Below are positions 8,074 to 15,450 of a stretch of DNA of 33,993 nucleotides, piece after piece (the first letter of the stretch is position 1; every line of letters begins with the position of its first letter). The DNA lies in the NCBI GenBank assembly GCA_002361175.1, contig DESG01000066.1:1-33993 (forward strand), written 5' to 3'. The notes beneath the pieces were generated by a model, which ran no database searches, was not told the DNA's origin, and was given only the letters and a program-made list of their open reading frames with translations. The translations under genes were made by a program, and so were the position numbers. This DNA is from Lachnoclostridium sp. UBA3320 (GTDB taxonomy: Bacteria > Bacillota > Clostridia > Lachnospirales > Lachnospiraceae).

Positions 8074-8102
8074 TTGACAAACGAAAAGATTGTTGTTATA
8101 AT
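8074..8102 (+). promoter_or_regulatory. Sigma-A promoter of the mannitol-type operon
   Basis: Consensus TTGACA (8074-8079), 17 bases, consensus TATAAT (8097-8102). The first gene starts at 8161 with AAGGAG at 8146-8151. Confidence 0.85.
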
Positions 8103-8126
8103 GAATTTACCTTTTAAAACAACAAT
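8089..8126. promoter_or_regulatory. Candidate operator of the mannitol-type operon
   Basis: Perfect 9-base inverted arms, attgttgtt at 8089-8097 and aacaacaat at 8118-8126, spaced by 20 bases. They flank the -10 box and predicted start, where a bound repressor would block transcription. No regulator gene lies next to the operon, so the protein would be encoded elsewhere. Confidence 0.45.
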
Positions 8127-8160
8127 ATCTTTATCGAAACAAAGAAAGGAGAATTTTATT

Positions 8161-9423
8161 ATGAAAACAAGAGCAGTGAGGCTTCATGGAGCAAATGACT
8201 TGAGAATTGATGAGTTTGAATTACCAGAAATCAAAGAGGATGAGATTTTGGTAAAGGTCGTATCAGACAGTATCTGTATGTCTACTTACAAATGTGCTAT
8301 CCTTGGTACAGAACATAAGCGTGTACATGAGGATGTGGCAGAGCATCCAGCAATCATGGGACATGAATTTGCTGGTGATATTGTAAAGGTTGGTGCGGCA
8401 CACCAAGATAAGTTCAAGCCTGGCATGAAATTTACATTACAGCCTGCGCTTAACTACAAAGGGACTATGTGGAGTCCAGGATATTCTTACGAATTTTTTG
8501 GAGGAGATTGTACTTATTGTGTAATTCCTGCTGAAGTAATGGAATTAGGATGCCTGCTTGAATACAAGGGACGTGCATATTATGAGGCATCCTTAGCAGA
8601 GCCGATGTCATGCAGCATTGGAGCATTTAATGCAGCTTATCATACTAAGATGGGTGTTTACCACCATGAAATGGGTATTAAAGAAGGCGGCAAATTAGCA
8701 ATTATGGCTGGTGCAGGTCCGATGGGATTAGGCGCACTGACATATGCACTCCACAGGGATGTGCGTCCTTCTATGGTAGTTGTAACAGATGTTAATGAAG
8801 ACAGGCTGAAACGTGCAGAAGAGCTGTTCCCAATAGAAGAAGCAAAAGCTGATGGAATTGAACTTCATTTTGTAAATACTGGTGTAATGGAAGACCCAGT
8901 TGCTGGACTTCGTGAAATAACTGGCGGTACAGGTTTTGATGATGTATTCTGCTATGCGCCTGTTGCAGCAGTTGTAGAACAAAGCAGCGGGGTACTTGGC
9001 AGAGATGGCTGCCTGAATTTCTTTGCAGGTCCTACAGATACAAAGTTTAGCGCAAAGATGAATTTCTATGATGTGCATTATAACTCAACTCATGTTATGG
9101 GAACTACCGGCGGAAATACAGCAGATATGATTGAATCACTTGAACTGACAGCTGCAAAGCGTATCAATCCAGCAGTTATGGTTACTCATGTAGGCGGTCT
9201 GGATTCAGTAGCAGAAACTACACTTACATTGCCAAAAATTCCAGGCGGCAAGAAACTTATTTATACACATCTTAATATGCCACTGACTGCACTTGAAGAC
9301 TTCCGTGCAAAAGCTGCAGAAGATGAACGTTTTGCTAAGTTAGCTGATATTTTGGATGCAAATATGGGATTGTGGTGTCCAGAAGCAGAGGAATATCTGT
9401 TAAGTAATTTTGTAAATGAATAA
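8161..9423 (+). CDS. Zinc-type MDR dehydrogenase, sorbose-1-phosphate reductase-like (polyol-phosphate dehydrogenase)
   Basis: 420 residues from the ATG at 8161; an upstream in-frame ATG at 8026 lies before the promoter and was rejected. The protein resembles SorE, which interconverts L-sorbose-1-phosphate and D-glucitol-6-phosphate, as in SDSICMSTYK. Likely zinc ligands are Cys39 and the His68-Glu69 pair in GHEF; the NAD(P) loop is GAGPMG at 184-189. It is first in an operon with mannitol EIICBA and 1-phosphofructokinase and without mtlD. I infer that it oxidises mannitol-1-phosphate at the carbon next to the phosphate, giving fructose-1-phosphate. Family membership is firm; the substrate is a proposal, and sorbitol or sorbose phosphates are alternatives. 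Confidence 0.8.
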   Translation: MKTRAVRLHGANDLRIDEFELPEIKEDEILVKVVSDSICMSTYKCAILGTEHKRVHEDVAEHPAIMGHEFAGDIVKVGAAHQDKFKPGMKFTLQPALNYKGTMWSPGYSYEFFGGDCTYCVIPAEVMELGCLLEYKGRAYYEASLAEPMSCSIGAFNAAYHTKMGVYHHEMGIKEGGKLAIMAGAGPMGLGALTYALHRDVRPSMVVVTDVNEDRLKRAEELFPIEEAKADGIELHFVNTGVMEDPVAGLREITGGTGFDDVFCYAPVAAVVEQSSGVLGRDGCLNFFAGPTDTKFSAKMNFYDVHYNSTHVMGTTGGNTADMIESLELTAAKRINPAVMVTHVGGLDSVAETTLTLPKIPGGKKLIYTHLNMPLTALEDFRAKAAEDERFAKLADILDANMGLWCPEAEEYLLSNFVNE

Positions 9424-9432
9424 TATTCCCCA

Positions 9433-9466
9433 GCCAGCAGGGGGCTTTAAAAAGCATTGTGCTGGC
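9433..9466 (+). other. Intercistronic hairpin before mtlA
   Basis: gccagca (9433-9439) pairs with tgctggc (9460-9466), with an inner gcttt/aaagc stem. No T-run follows (A-rich instead), so it is not a normal terminator. It may stabilise the RNA 3' of the dehydrogenase gene or mark a processing site. Confidence 0.4.
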
Positions 9467-9490
9467 ATAATAAAAAAGGGGGGTAATAGC

Positions 9491-11368
9491 ATGAAAAATG
9501 GGCTTCAAAAATTTGGCAAATTTTTATCTTCCATGGTAATGCCTAATATCGGAGCATTTATTGCATGGGGGCTTATTACTGCATTATTTATCGAAGATGG
9601 GTGGCTGCCAAATGCAGGGCTGGCGTCAATCCAGCCATATATGTTACGTTTTCTGCTTCCAATATTGATTGCTGCACAAGGCGGCTTTCTGGTAGGAGGA
9701 GAGAGAGGGCGTGTCATGGGTGCTATCGCAGTCATGGGATGTATTGCAGGTGTTGGAGGTATGGATGGTCAGCCAATGCTTATGGGAGCTATGGTTATTG
9801 GACCATTTGCAGGATGGGCTATCAAGGTCTTCGATGAAAAGATGGATGGTCATATGCCAACTGGCTTTGAAATGTTAATTAATAACTTTTCAGTGGGCAT
9901 CTTGGGTATGATTATTGCAATCCTTGGATATTTTGTAATTGGCCCATTTATGACTACAGTCCTTTCTATATTATCAGCAGGTGTAGATATTTTAGTAGAG
10001 CACAGTCTGCTGCCACTTGTTGCCATTGTTATAGAACCAGCGAAAGTACTCTTCTTAAATAATGCAATAAACCAAGGTATTTTTACACCAATCGCTTCTG
10101 TTGAGGCAGAAACAGTTGGACAGTCTATATTGTATATGTTAGAAGCAAATCCAGGTCCTGGACTTGGTGTACTTTTAGCATACTGCTTTTTTGCAAAAGA
10201 CAAAACTACAAGACAGTCTGCTCCTGGTGCAGTAATTATACATTTCTTAGGTGGTATACATGAGATTTATTTCCCTTATGTACTGATGAATCCACTTGTT
10301 ATAATAGCACCAATTGTAGGTAACTTCTGTGCTATAACATTCTTTTCAATTACAGGATGTGGATTAAAAGCACCTGCTTCACCTGGCTCTATTATAGCAT
10401 TTTTATCTATGGCACCAAGAGATAAGTTAGTTTTTACTATAATAGGCGTACTTATTGCTGCTGTAGTGTCATTTTTAATTGCAGCACCAATAATTAAATT
10501 TACAGATGGAAAGGGCAATCTCTCTGATGCACAAGACCAGATGGGACAGATGAAAGCTGAGGCAAAAGGTCTTGCAGCAGCACAGAACAATGAGCCAATA
10601 GATTCTTCAAGTATTAAGAAAATTATATTTGCATGTGACGCAGGTATGGGTTCTTCTGCAATGGGAGCTACAAAATTCCGTAACCGTATAAAAGATATAC
10701 GTCCAGAAATTATTGTAAAAAATACTTCTGTAGATAATATTCCTTCAGACTGTGATATAGCAGTAGTGCAGGTTACACTGGCAGATCGTGCAAGAAAGTC
10801 AGCACCACAGGCGAAATTAATTACGATTGGAAATTTCCTTGCAGACCCATCACTGGATACTTTATATGAACAGCTTGCATCAAAGGCTGATGGACAAAGT
10901 ACAGCTGCACCAGTGACACCAAAAGAAACACAAGCAAGTGGTTCTAAGAAAAAAGTTATAGACAAAAACGGTATTAAATTAAATCAAAAACCAGTGTCAA
11001 AAGAAGAAGCAATCCGTACAGCAGGCAAGCTTCTTGTAAGCCAAGGGTGTGTTGGTGAAGCTTATGTAGATGCTATGGTTGAACGTGAAAAATTAGTAAG
11101 CACATATATGGGAATGGGACTTGCAATTCCGCATGGAACATCCGAAGCAAAAGACTCTGTTAAGAAGACAGGAATTGTACTTGTACAGTATCCAGAAGGT
11201 GTTGATTTTGGTGACGAAAAAGCGCAGCTTGTCTTTGGTATTGCAGGAATTGGTGATGAACATCTTGACCTGCTGCAAAAAATCTGTGAAGCATTAGAAG
11301 ACGAAGAAGTTTTAGAAAAAATGAAGACAACAAATGATGTTGAATGGATTTTAAAACAGTTAGAATAG
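9491..11368 (+). CDS. mtlA: PTS mannitol-type transporter EIICBA
   Basis: 625 residues from the ATG at 9491, preceded by a GGGGGG-type ribosome site. Residues 1 to about 345 are the EIIC membrane domain, with NIGAFIAWG near the start and GGIHEIYFPYVLMNP, both typical of MtlA. EIIB follows at about 375-470 with phosphocysteine Cys382 in the loop CDAGMGSSAMG. A Ser/Thr/Lys-rich linker leads to EIIA at about 495-625, with phosphohistidine His548 in LAIPHG. All three domains are complete, as in E. coli MtlA. It takes up mannitol as mannitol-1-phosphate using phosphate from the HPr and EI encoded downstream in the same operon. A related hexitol cannot be excluded. Confidence 0.92.
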   Translation: MKNGLQKFGKFLSSMVMPNIGAFIAWGLITALFIEDGWLPNAGLASIQPYMLRFLLPILIAAQGGFLVGGERGRVMGAIAVMGCIAGVGGMDGQPMLMGAMVIGPFAGWAIKVFDEKMDGHMPTGFEMLINNFSVGILGMIIAILGYFVIGPFMTTVLSILSAGVDILVEHSLLPLVAIVIEPAKVLFLNNAINQGIFTPIASVEAETVGQSILYMLEANPGPGLGVLLAYCFFAKDKTTRQSAPGAVIIHFLGGIHEIYFPYVLMNPLVIIAPIVGNFCAITFFSITGCGLKAPASPGSIIAFLSMAPRDKLVFTIIGVLIAAVVSFLIAAPIIKFTDGKGNLSDAQDQMGQMKAEAKGLAAAQNNEPIDSSSIKKIIFACDAGMGSSAMGATKFRNRIKDIRPEIIVKNTSVDNIPSDCDIAVVQVTLADRARKSAPQAKLITIGNFLADPSLDTLYEQLASKADGQSTAAPVTPKETQASGSKKKVIDKNGIKLNQKPVSKEEAIRTAGKLLVSQGCVGEAYVDAMVEREKLVSTYMGMGLAIPHGTSEAKDSVKKTGIVLVQYPEGVDFGDEKAQLVFGIAGIGDEHLDLLQKICEALEDEEVLEKMKTTNDVEWILKQLE

Positions 11369-11398
11369 TGTTATAATATTTTTGAAAGGAGGTTTTTT

Positions 11399-12316
11399 AT
11401 GATATATACAGTAACTTTTAATCCGTCCCTTGATTTTATAGTATCAGTTGATAACTTTAAATTTGGAATAGTAAACCGTACTAATAAAGAGATTATTAAT
11501 CCAGGGGGCAAGGGAATTAATGTTTCCATGGTACTTAGCAATCTTGGGTACAGCAGCACAGCACTTGGATTTGAGGCTGGTTTTACAGGAAAAGAGATTG
11601 CAAGACTTATGAAAGAGCGTGGAGTTGAATCAGATTTTATTACAGCTAAGAGTGGGTTATCTCGTATCAATATGAAAGTAAGGTCAGATGATGAAACTGA
11701 AATTAATGGTATGGGACCAAGAATTAGTGATGAAGATATTGACAAACTCTATGTAAAATTAGATAATATTAATGATGGTGATATACTAGTATTGGCTGGT
11801 TCAATTCCGTCTGTTATGCCAGAAACGATGTACAGTGATATTATGAAGCGTCTATCAGACAAAAATCTTAAAATTGCAGTAGATGCTACAAAAGATTTAC
11901 TGGTGAACGTATTAAAATATCATCCATTCTTGGTAAAACCAAATAACCATGAACTTGGCGAAATATATGGTGTAGAACTTAAGACAAGAGATGATGTAGT
12001 GCCTTATGCACGAAAAATGCAGGAAGAGGGCGCACGCAATGTGCTAGTGTCTATGGCAGGTGAAGGTGCTGTCCTTATCGCAGAGGATGGCAAAGTATAT
12101 CAATCAGAAGCACCAAAAGGCAAAGTTGTTAATTCAGTTGGTTCAGGAGATTCTATGGTGGCTGGTTTTATTGCAGGTTATCTGGCATCAAAAGATTATG
12201 AGCAGGCATTTTATATGGGTGTCTGTACTGGTTCAGCATCTGCTTTTTCAGAAGGTATGGCTACAAAAGAAGCTGTACGAAAACTGTTAGAGCAATTTGG
12301 AAAAAATTATTTATAA
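11399..12316 (+). CDS. fruK: 1-phosphofructokinase (PfkB family)
   Basis: 305 residues, the normal FruK length. AAAGGAGG stands just upstream of the ATG. The N-terminal NPSLDF, the NPGGKGINVS motif (PfkB signature 1) and the anion-hole motif VGSGDSMVAGF with catalytic base Asp251 (signature 2) are present. FruK converts fructose-1-phosphate to fructose-1,6-bisphosphate. Tagatose-6-phosphate kinases (LacC) are close relatives. Placement between mannitol EII and HPr, with no fructose EII in the operon, is unusual. It makes sense if the first gene produces fructose-1-phosphate. Confidence 0.88.
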   Translation: MIYTVTFNPSLDFIVSVDNFKFGIVNRTNKEIINPGGKGINVSMVLSNLGYSSTALGFEAGFTGKEIARLMKERGVESDFITAKSGLSRINMKVRSDDETEINGMGPRISDEDIDKLYVKLDNINDGDILVLAGSIPSVMPETMYSDIMKRLSDKNLKIAVDATKDLLVNVLKYHPFLVKPNNHELGEIYGVELKTRDDVVPYARKMQEEGARNVLVSMAGEGAVLIAEDGKVYQSEAPKGKVVNSVGSGDSMVAGFIAGYLASKDYEQAFYMGVCTGSASAFSEGMATKEAVRKLLEQFGKNYL

Positions 12317-12336
12317 ATTAGAGAGGAGAGTTTACA

Positions 12337-12594
12337 ATGAAGGAGTTTACTTACACAATCACAGACCCAGAAGGGATTCACGCAAGACCAGCAGGAGTTC
12401 TTGTAAAACAGGTAGCAGGATATGCATGTTCTGTAAAGATAGCAAAAGATGGCAGAGAAGTAGATGCAAAACGTATTATGGGGATTATGTCACTTGGTGT
12501 TAAATGTGGCATGGAAGTTACTGTAAAGTGTGATGGCGAAGGTGAAGACACAGCAATCGCAGAGTTAGAAACTTTCTTTAAGGAGAATTTATAA
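12337..12594 (+). CDS. ptsH: HPr phosphocarrier protein with Arg at position 46
   Basis: 85 residues, usual HPr length, with a good ribosome site (agaggagag). His15 in GIHARPAG is the residue phosphorylated by Enzyme I. In Firmicutes HPr a conserved Ser46 lies before IMG and is phosphorylated by HPr kinase to trigger CcpA repression. Here the same place reads A-K-R-IMGIMSLG, so position 46 is Arg. Phosphotransfer should work, but Ser46-dependent signalling cannot. It is co-transcribed with fruK and ptsI (3-base gap to ptsI), so it may be the HPr serving this operon. Whether a second, normal HPr exists cannot be seen. Confidence 0.93.
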   Translation: MKEFTYTITDPEGIHARPAGVLVKQVAGYACSVKIAKDGREVDAKRIMGIMSLGVKCGMEVTVKCDGEGEDTAIAELETFFKENL

Positions 12595-12597
12595 AAT

Positions 12598-14220
12598 ATG
12601 GAGATGCAAGGAAAGTCCGTATTTGGAGGGGTCGCTATGGGGCGCCTCTCCATATACAAAAAGAGTGACAGCGTTGTAAAAAGAGTGAAAATTTCAGATG
12701 CCGATGCTGAAATACAGCGCTTTGAAGATGCTACTGAAAAAGCAAAAGAACAACTTGCTGCCCTGTATGATAAGGCTATGAAAGAAGTAGGAGAGACAAG
12801 TGCTGCAATATTTGAAGTACACCAGATGATGTTAGATGACTTGGATTTTAGAGAATCTGTTACTAACATGATTAAGACACAGGATGTCAATGCAGAGTAT
12901 GCAGTGGCAGTATCTGGGGACAACTTTTCTACTATGTTTGCGGCTATGGACGATGATTATATGAAAGCCAGAGCTGCCGATGTAAAGGACATAAGCAACC
13001 GTGTTATCTCTGTATTACAGGGTGTAAAGGATGCTACACTTGACAGCGATGAGCCAGTTATTCTGGTTGCAGAAGATTTGGCACCATCTGAGACAGTACA
13101 GTTGGACAAATCACTGCTGTTATCATTCGTGACACGTTACGGCTCTACCAATTCACATACAGCAATACTTGCCAGAACTATGAATATCCCAGCATTAATT
13201 GGTGTGGATTATGATGAAAGCATAGATGGGCACTTCGGTATTGTTGATGGGTTTGAAGGCGTACTTTATATAGACCCAGATGAAGCAACAATAGAAAAAT
13301 ACCGCAAGAAACAGGATGAAGAGAAAGAAAAAGCACGCCTGTTGCAGGAACTGAAAGGTATGCCAGATGTTACCAAAGACGGCAAAAAGATTAACCTTTT
13401 TGCCAACATTGGAGGCGTTGGCGATGTACCATCTGTACTGCAAAATGATGCAGCAGGCATTGGCTTGTTCCGTTCGGAGTTCTTATACTTAGGTTCAGAC
13501 ACATTTCCTACAGAAGAAGAGCAGTTTAATGCATACCGCTCTGTAGTGCAGACAATGGCAGGAAAAAAAGTTATTATCCGCACACTGGATATAGGTGCTG
13601 ACAAACAGGTAGATTATTTTAATCTGGCACATGAAGATAATCCTGCAATGGGATATCGTGCAATCCGTATCTGTCTTGAACAGCCAGATATTTTTAAAAC
13701 ACAGCTCAGGGCAATCTACAGGGCCAGCAGCTATGGAAATATTGCAATCATGTTCCCGATGATTATATCTGTGGATGAAGTAAAACGTATCAAGGAAATT
13801 GTAGAAGAAGTAAAAGAAGAACTGAACAACCAAGGTGTTAAATATGGTGATGTGGAACTTGGCATTATGATTGAGACACCAGCAGCAGTATGGATGACAG
13901 AAGAATTAAGTAAAGAAGTAGATTTCTTCTCCATCGGTACAAACGATTTAACACAGTACACACTGGCAATCGACCGTCAGAACCCTCGCTTAGATTCTTT
14001 CTACGATGCACACCATCCTGCTATACTTCGTGCAATTCAGATGACAGTTGAAAACGGGCATAAAGGCGGAGCCTGGGTAGGTATCTGTGGTGAACTGGGA
14101 GCAGACACTACACTGACAGAAACATTCCTGCGCATGGGGGTAGATGAATTATCAGTAACACCATCAAGGATTTTAGCAGTCAGGTCTGCAATCCGTAATT
14201 GTGATTTAAGCAAAGAGTAA
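12598..14220 (+). CDS. ptsI: PTS Enzyme I (phosphoenolpyruvate-protein phosphotransferase)
   Basis: 540 residues. Enzyme I passes phosphate from PEP to HPr. The N-terminal HPr-binding and phosphohistidine domains carry His187 in YGSTNSHTAILAR. The C-terminal PEP-binding barrel has GLFRSEFLY, the GIMIETPAA segment, FFSIGTNDLTQY and the catalytic Cys497 in GICGELGAD. It is complete. The start at 12598 is preceded by AAGGAG at 12580-12585; a second Met two codons on is possible. It is the last gene of the operon and is followed by a terminator. Confidence 0.95.
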   Translation: MEMQGKSVFGGVAMGRLSIYKKSDSVVKRVKISDADAEIQRFEDATEKAKEQLAALYDKAMKEVGETSAAIFEVHQMMLDDLDFRESVTNMIKTQDVNAEYAVAVSGDNFSTMFAAMDDDYMKARAADVKDISNRVISVLQGVKDATLDSDEPVILVAEDLAPSETVQLDKSLLLSFVTRYGSTNSHTAILARTMNIPALIGVDYDESIDGHFGIVDGFEGVLYIDPDEATIEKYRKKQDEEKEKARLLQELKGMPDVTKDGKKINLFANIGGVGDVPSVLQNDAAGIGLFRSEFLYLGSDTFPTEEEQFNAYRSVVQTMAGKKVIIRTLDIGADKQVDYFNLAHEDNPAMGYRAIRICLEQPDIFKTQLRAIYRASSYGNIAIMFPMIISVDEVKRIKEIVEEVKEELNNQGVKYGDVELGIMIETPAAVWMTEELSKEVDFFSIGTNDLTQYTLAIDRQNPRLDSFYDAHHPAILRAIQMTVENGHKGGAWVGICGELGADTTLTETFLRMGVDELSVTPSRILAVRSAIRNCDLSKE

Positions 14221-14240
14221 TTAAATATTTTCTTTGTGGT

Positions 14241-14288
14241 CTCCACATGAAAAAGATGTAAATATCCGATTCATGTGGGGATTTCTTT
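14241..14288 (+). terminator. Intrinsic terminator after ptsI
   Basis: A 10-bp stem with one G-T pair (14241-14250 with 14271-14280), a 20-base loop, then atttcttttt. The T-run abuts the stop codon of the convergent oxidoreductase gene. Confidence 0.75.
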
Positions 14289-15272
14289 TTACCACACTTC
14301 ATTTGGGTATTGCATATTCCAATCCTTTCTAAGCTTTGTCATAATATCCATAACATCTTTTGAATACTCAAGGCAAAGTGCTGAAGTATCGTTATTTAAC
14401 ACGGCATATTCCATATCGCAAATTTCATAATACACTGCGTCAGATGTATGACCGTCAGTTATTTTTCTTGTATCACCTGTCTTGGCGTCAACAATAATTG
14501 CCTGTTCTGCCCTTGGATATTCCATAATTTCTATATATCCCTTTTCACAGCTTATTACAGCACGCTTTGGCTGCTTAGAATGTAGAGAAAGTGCAACAGT
14601 TGCCATCTGTCCTGAACTGTTTTTTAAAAGTATAGTTGCCTGTTCATCTGAACCTGCAGGCGAAGGTTTCCACTGGCTTACAATCTCCTCTGGTTTTTTA
14701 TCCATAAAACTGCGAACAATAGAAAGTGCGTACACACCAATATCAAGCATTGCTCCGCCAGCAAGATTTATATTAAAAAAGCGATTTTTCATATCATATT
14801 CTTTAAAACTGCCAAAGTTCATTGTAATCAACTGTACTTTTCCCAGTTCACCATTTTTTACAATATTCCACAACTTCTTATATAGTGGCATATGCCATAT
14901 TGTCATAGCTTCTGCTAAGATTAAATTTTGACGATTGGCAAGTGCTATCATCTCATCAAGTTCTCTACTATTCAAAGTGATAGACTTTTCAATCAATAGA
15001 TGTTTTCCATTTTCCAAAGCTTTTTTCATAAATTGGTAATGAGTATTATGTGGTGTTGCAATATAGATAATATCAACATTGCTGTCCTCAAACACTTCAT
15101 CAATCTGCTTGTATACAATTTTTATATTGTATTTTTCTGCAAATGCTACAGCTTTTTCATATGTACGATTGCCTACAGCATATAAATTTCTTCCCATTTT
15201 TTGAAATGCCTGCGCCATTTCATTAGCCATTACACCAGTTCCAATCACTGCCCAGTTTAAATTGTCGTTCAT
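14289..15272 (-). CDS. Gfo/Idh/MocA family NAD(P)-dependent oxidoreductase
   Basis: 327 residues. The N-terminal Rossmann domain has AVIGTGVMANEMA as dinucleotide loop, then IATPHNTHY and a Glu-Lys pair in L-L-I-E-K-S, where the family usually has EKP. The C-terminal alpha/beta domain contains GGAMLDIGVYAL, carrying the usual catalytic region. These enzymes oxidise or reduce sugars and cyclitols or act as trans-dihydrodiol dehydrogenases; the substrate here is unknown. It has its own promoter (15307-15335), back to back with the PBP operon promoter, and converges on ptsI. Confidence 0.88.
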   Translation of the reverse strand: MNDNLNWAVIGTGVMANEMAQAFQKMGRNLYAVGNRTYEKAVAFAEKYNIKIVYKQIDEVFEDSNVDIIYIATPHNTHYQFMKKALENGKHLLIEKSITLNSRELDEMIALANRQNLILAEAMTIWHMPLYKKLWNIVKNGELGKVQLITMNFGSFKEYDMKNRFFNINLAGGAMLDIGVYALSIVRSFMDKKPEEIVSQWKPSPAGSDEQATILLKNSSGQMATVALSLHSKQPKRAVISCEKGYIEIMEYPRAEQAIIVDAKTGDTRKITDGHTSDAVYYEICDMEYAVLNNDTSALCLEYSKDVMDIMTKLRKDWNMQYPNEVW

Positions 15273-15306
15273 AAAAAATAATTCTCCTTATAATATTCAT
15301 AAATAA

Positions 15307-15335
15307 ATTATAATACAAAGTTTATACTGTAGCAA
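15307..15335 (-). promoter_or_regulatory. Promoter of the Gfo/Idh/MocA gene
   Basis: On the minus strand: TTGCTA, 17 bases, TATAAT. An AAGGAG ribosome site precedes the ATG read from 15272. Only 14 bases separate its -35 from that of the divergent PBP promoter, but the BlaI-type operators do not cover it. Confidence 0.65.
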
Positions 15336-15349
15336 CATTAATTATATAC

Positions 15350-15378
15350 TTGACAACTAAGTATTACTGTTGTAAGAT
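15350..15378 (+). promoter_or_regulatory. Promoter of the PBP operon
   Basis: TTGACA at 15350-15355, 17 bases, TAAGAT at 15373-15378. The spacer and -10 box coincide with the first BlaI-type operator, as in the blaP and mecA promoters. Confidence 0.8.
15359..15378 (+). promoter_or_regulatory. BlaI/MecI-type operator 1
   Basis: AAGTATTAC-tgtt-GTAAGAT contains the dyad TTAC-N4-GTAA. As I recall it, the B. licheniformis blaP operator reads AAGTATTAC-atat-GTAAGAT, identical except for the four central bases. It overlaps the spacer and -10 of the PBP promoter. A blaI gene lies 7 kb downstream in this window. Confidence 0.75.
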
Positions 15379-15394
15379 ATAGCAATAATAATAA

Positions 15395-15414
15395 ATCTTA
15401 CAACAGTAATACTT
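15395..15414 (-). promoter_or_regulatory. BlaI/MecI-type operator 2
   Basis: The exact reverse complement of operator 1 over all 20 bases, 16 bases further on, just after the predicted transcription start. Two operators per promoter is the usual bla/mec arrangement. The long inverted repeat 15359-15414 could also fold in DNA, but it includes the -10 box, so an RNA hairpin role is unlikely. Confidence 0.75.
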
Positions 15415-15450
15415 GTGTGGCATAATAAATTGCAAGTGGAGGATTTTACA

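Noticed and set aside
8026..8160. N-terminal extension of 45 residues on the SorE-like dehydrogenase
   Set aside because: It starts before the consensus promoter, and the ribosome site and family start both point to 8161.
10276..10965. Long minus-strand open frame (229 codons) inside mtlA
   Set aside because: It lies wholly opposite the EIIC/EIIB coding region, has no recognisable domain and reflects codon bias of the real gene.
15359..15414. The 20-base inverted repeat as an RNA attenuator or terminator
   Set aside because: The first arm contains the -10 box, so it is not fully transcribed, and no T-run follows; each arm matches a BlaI operator instead.
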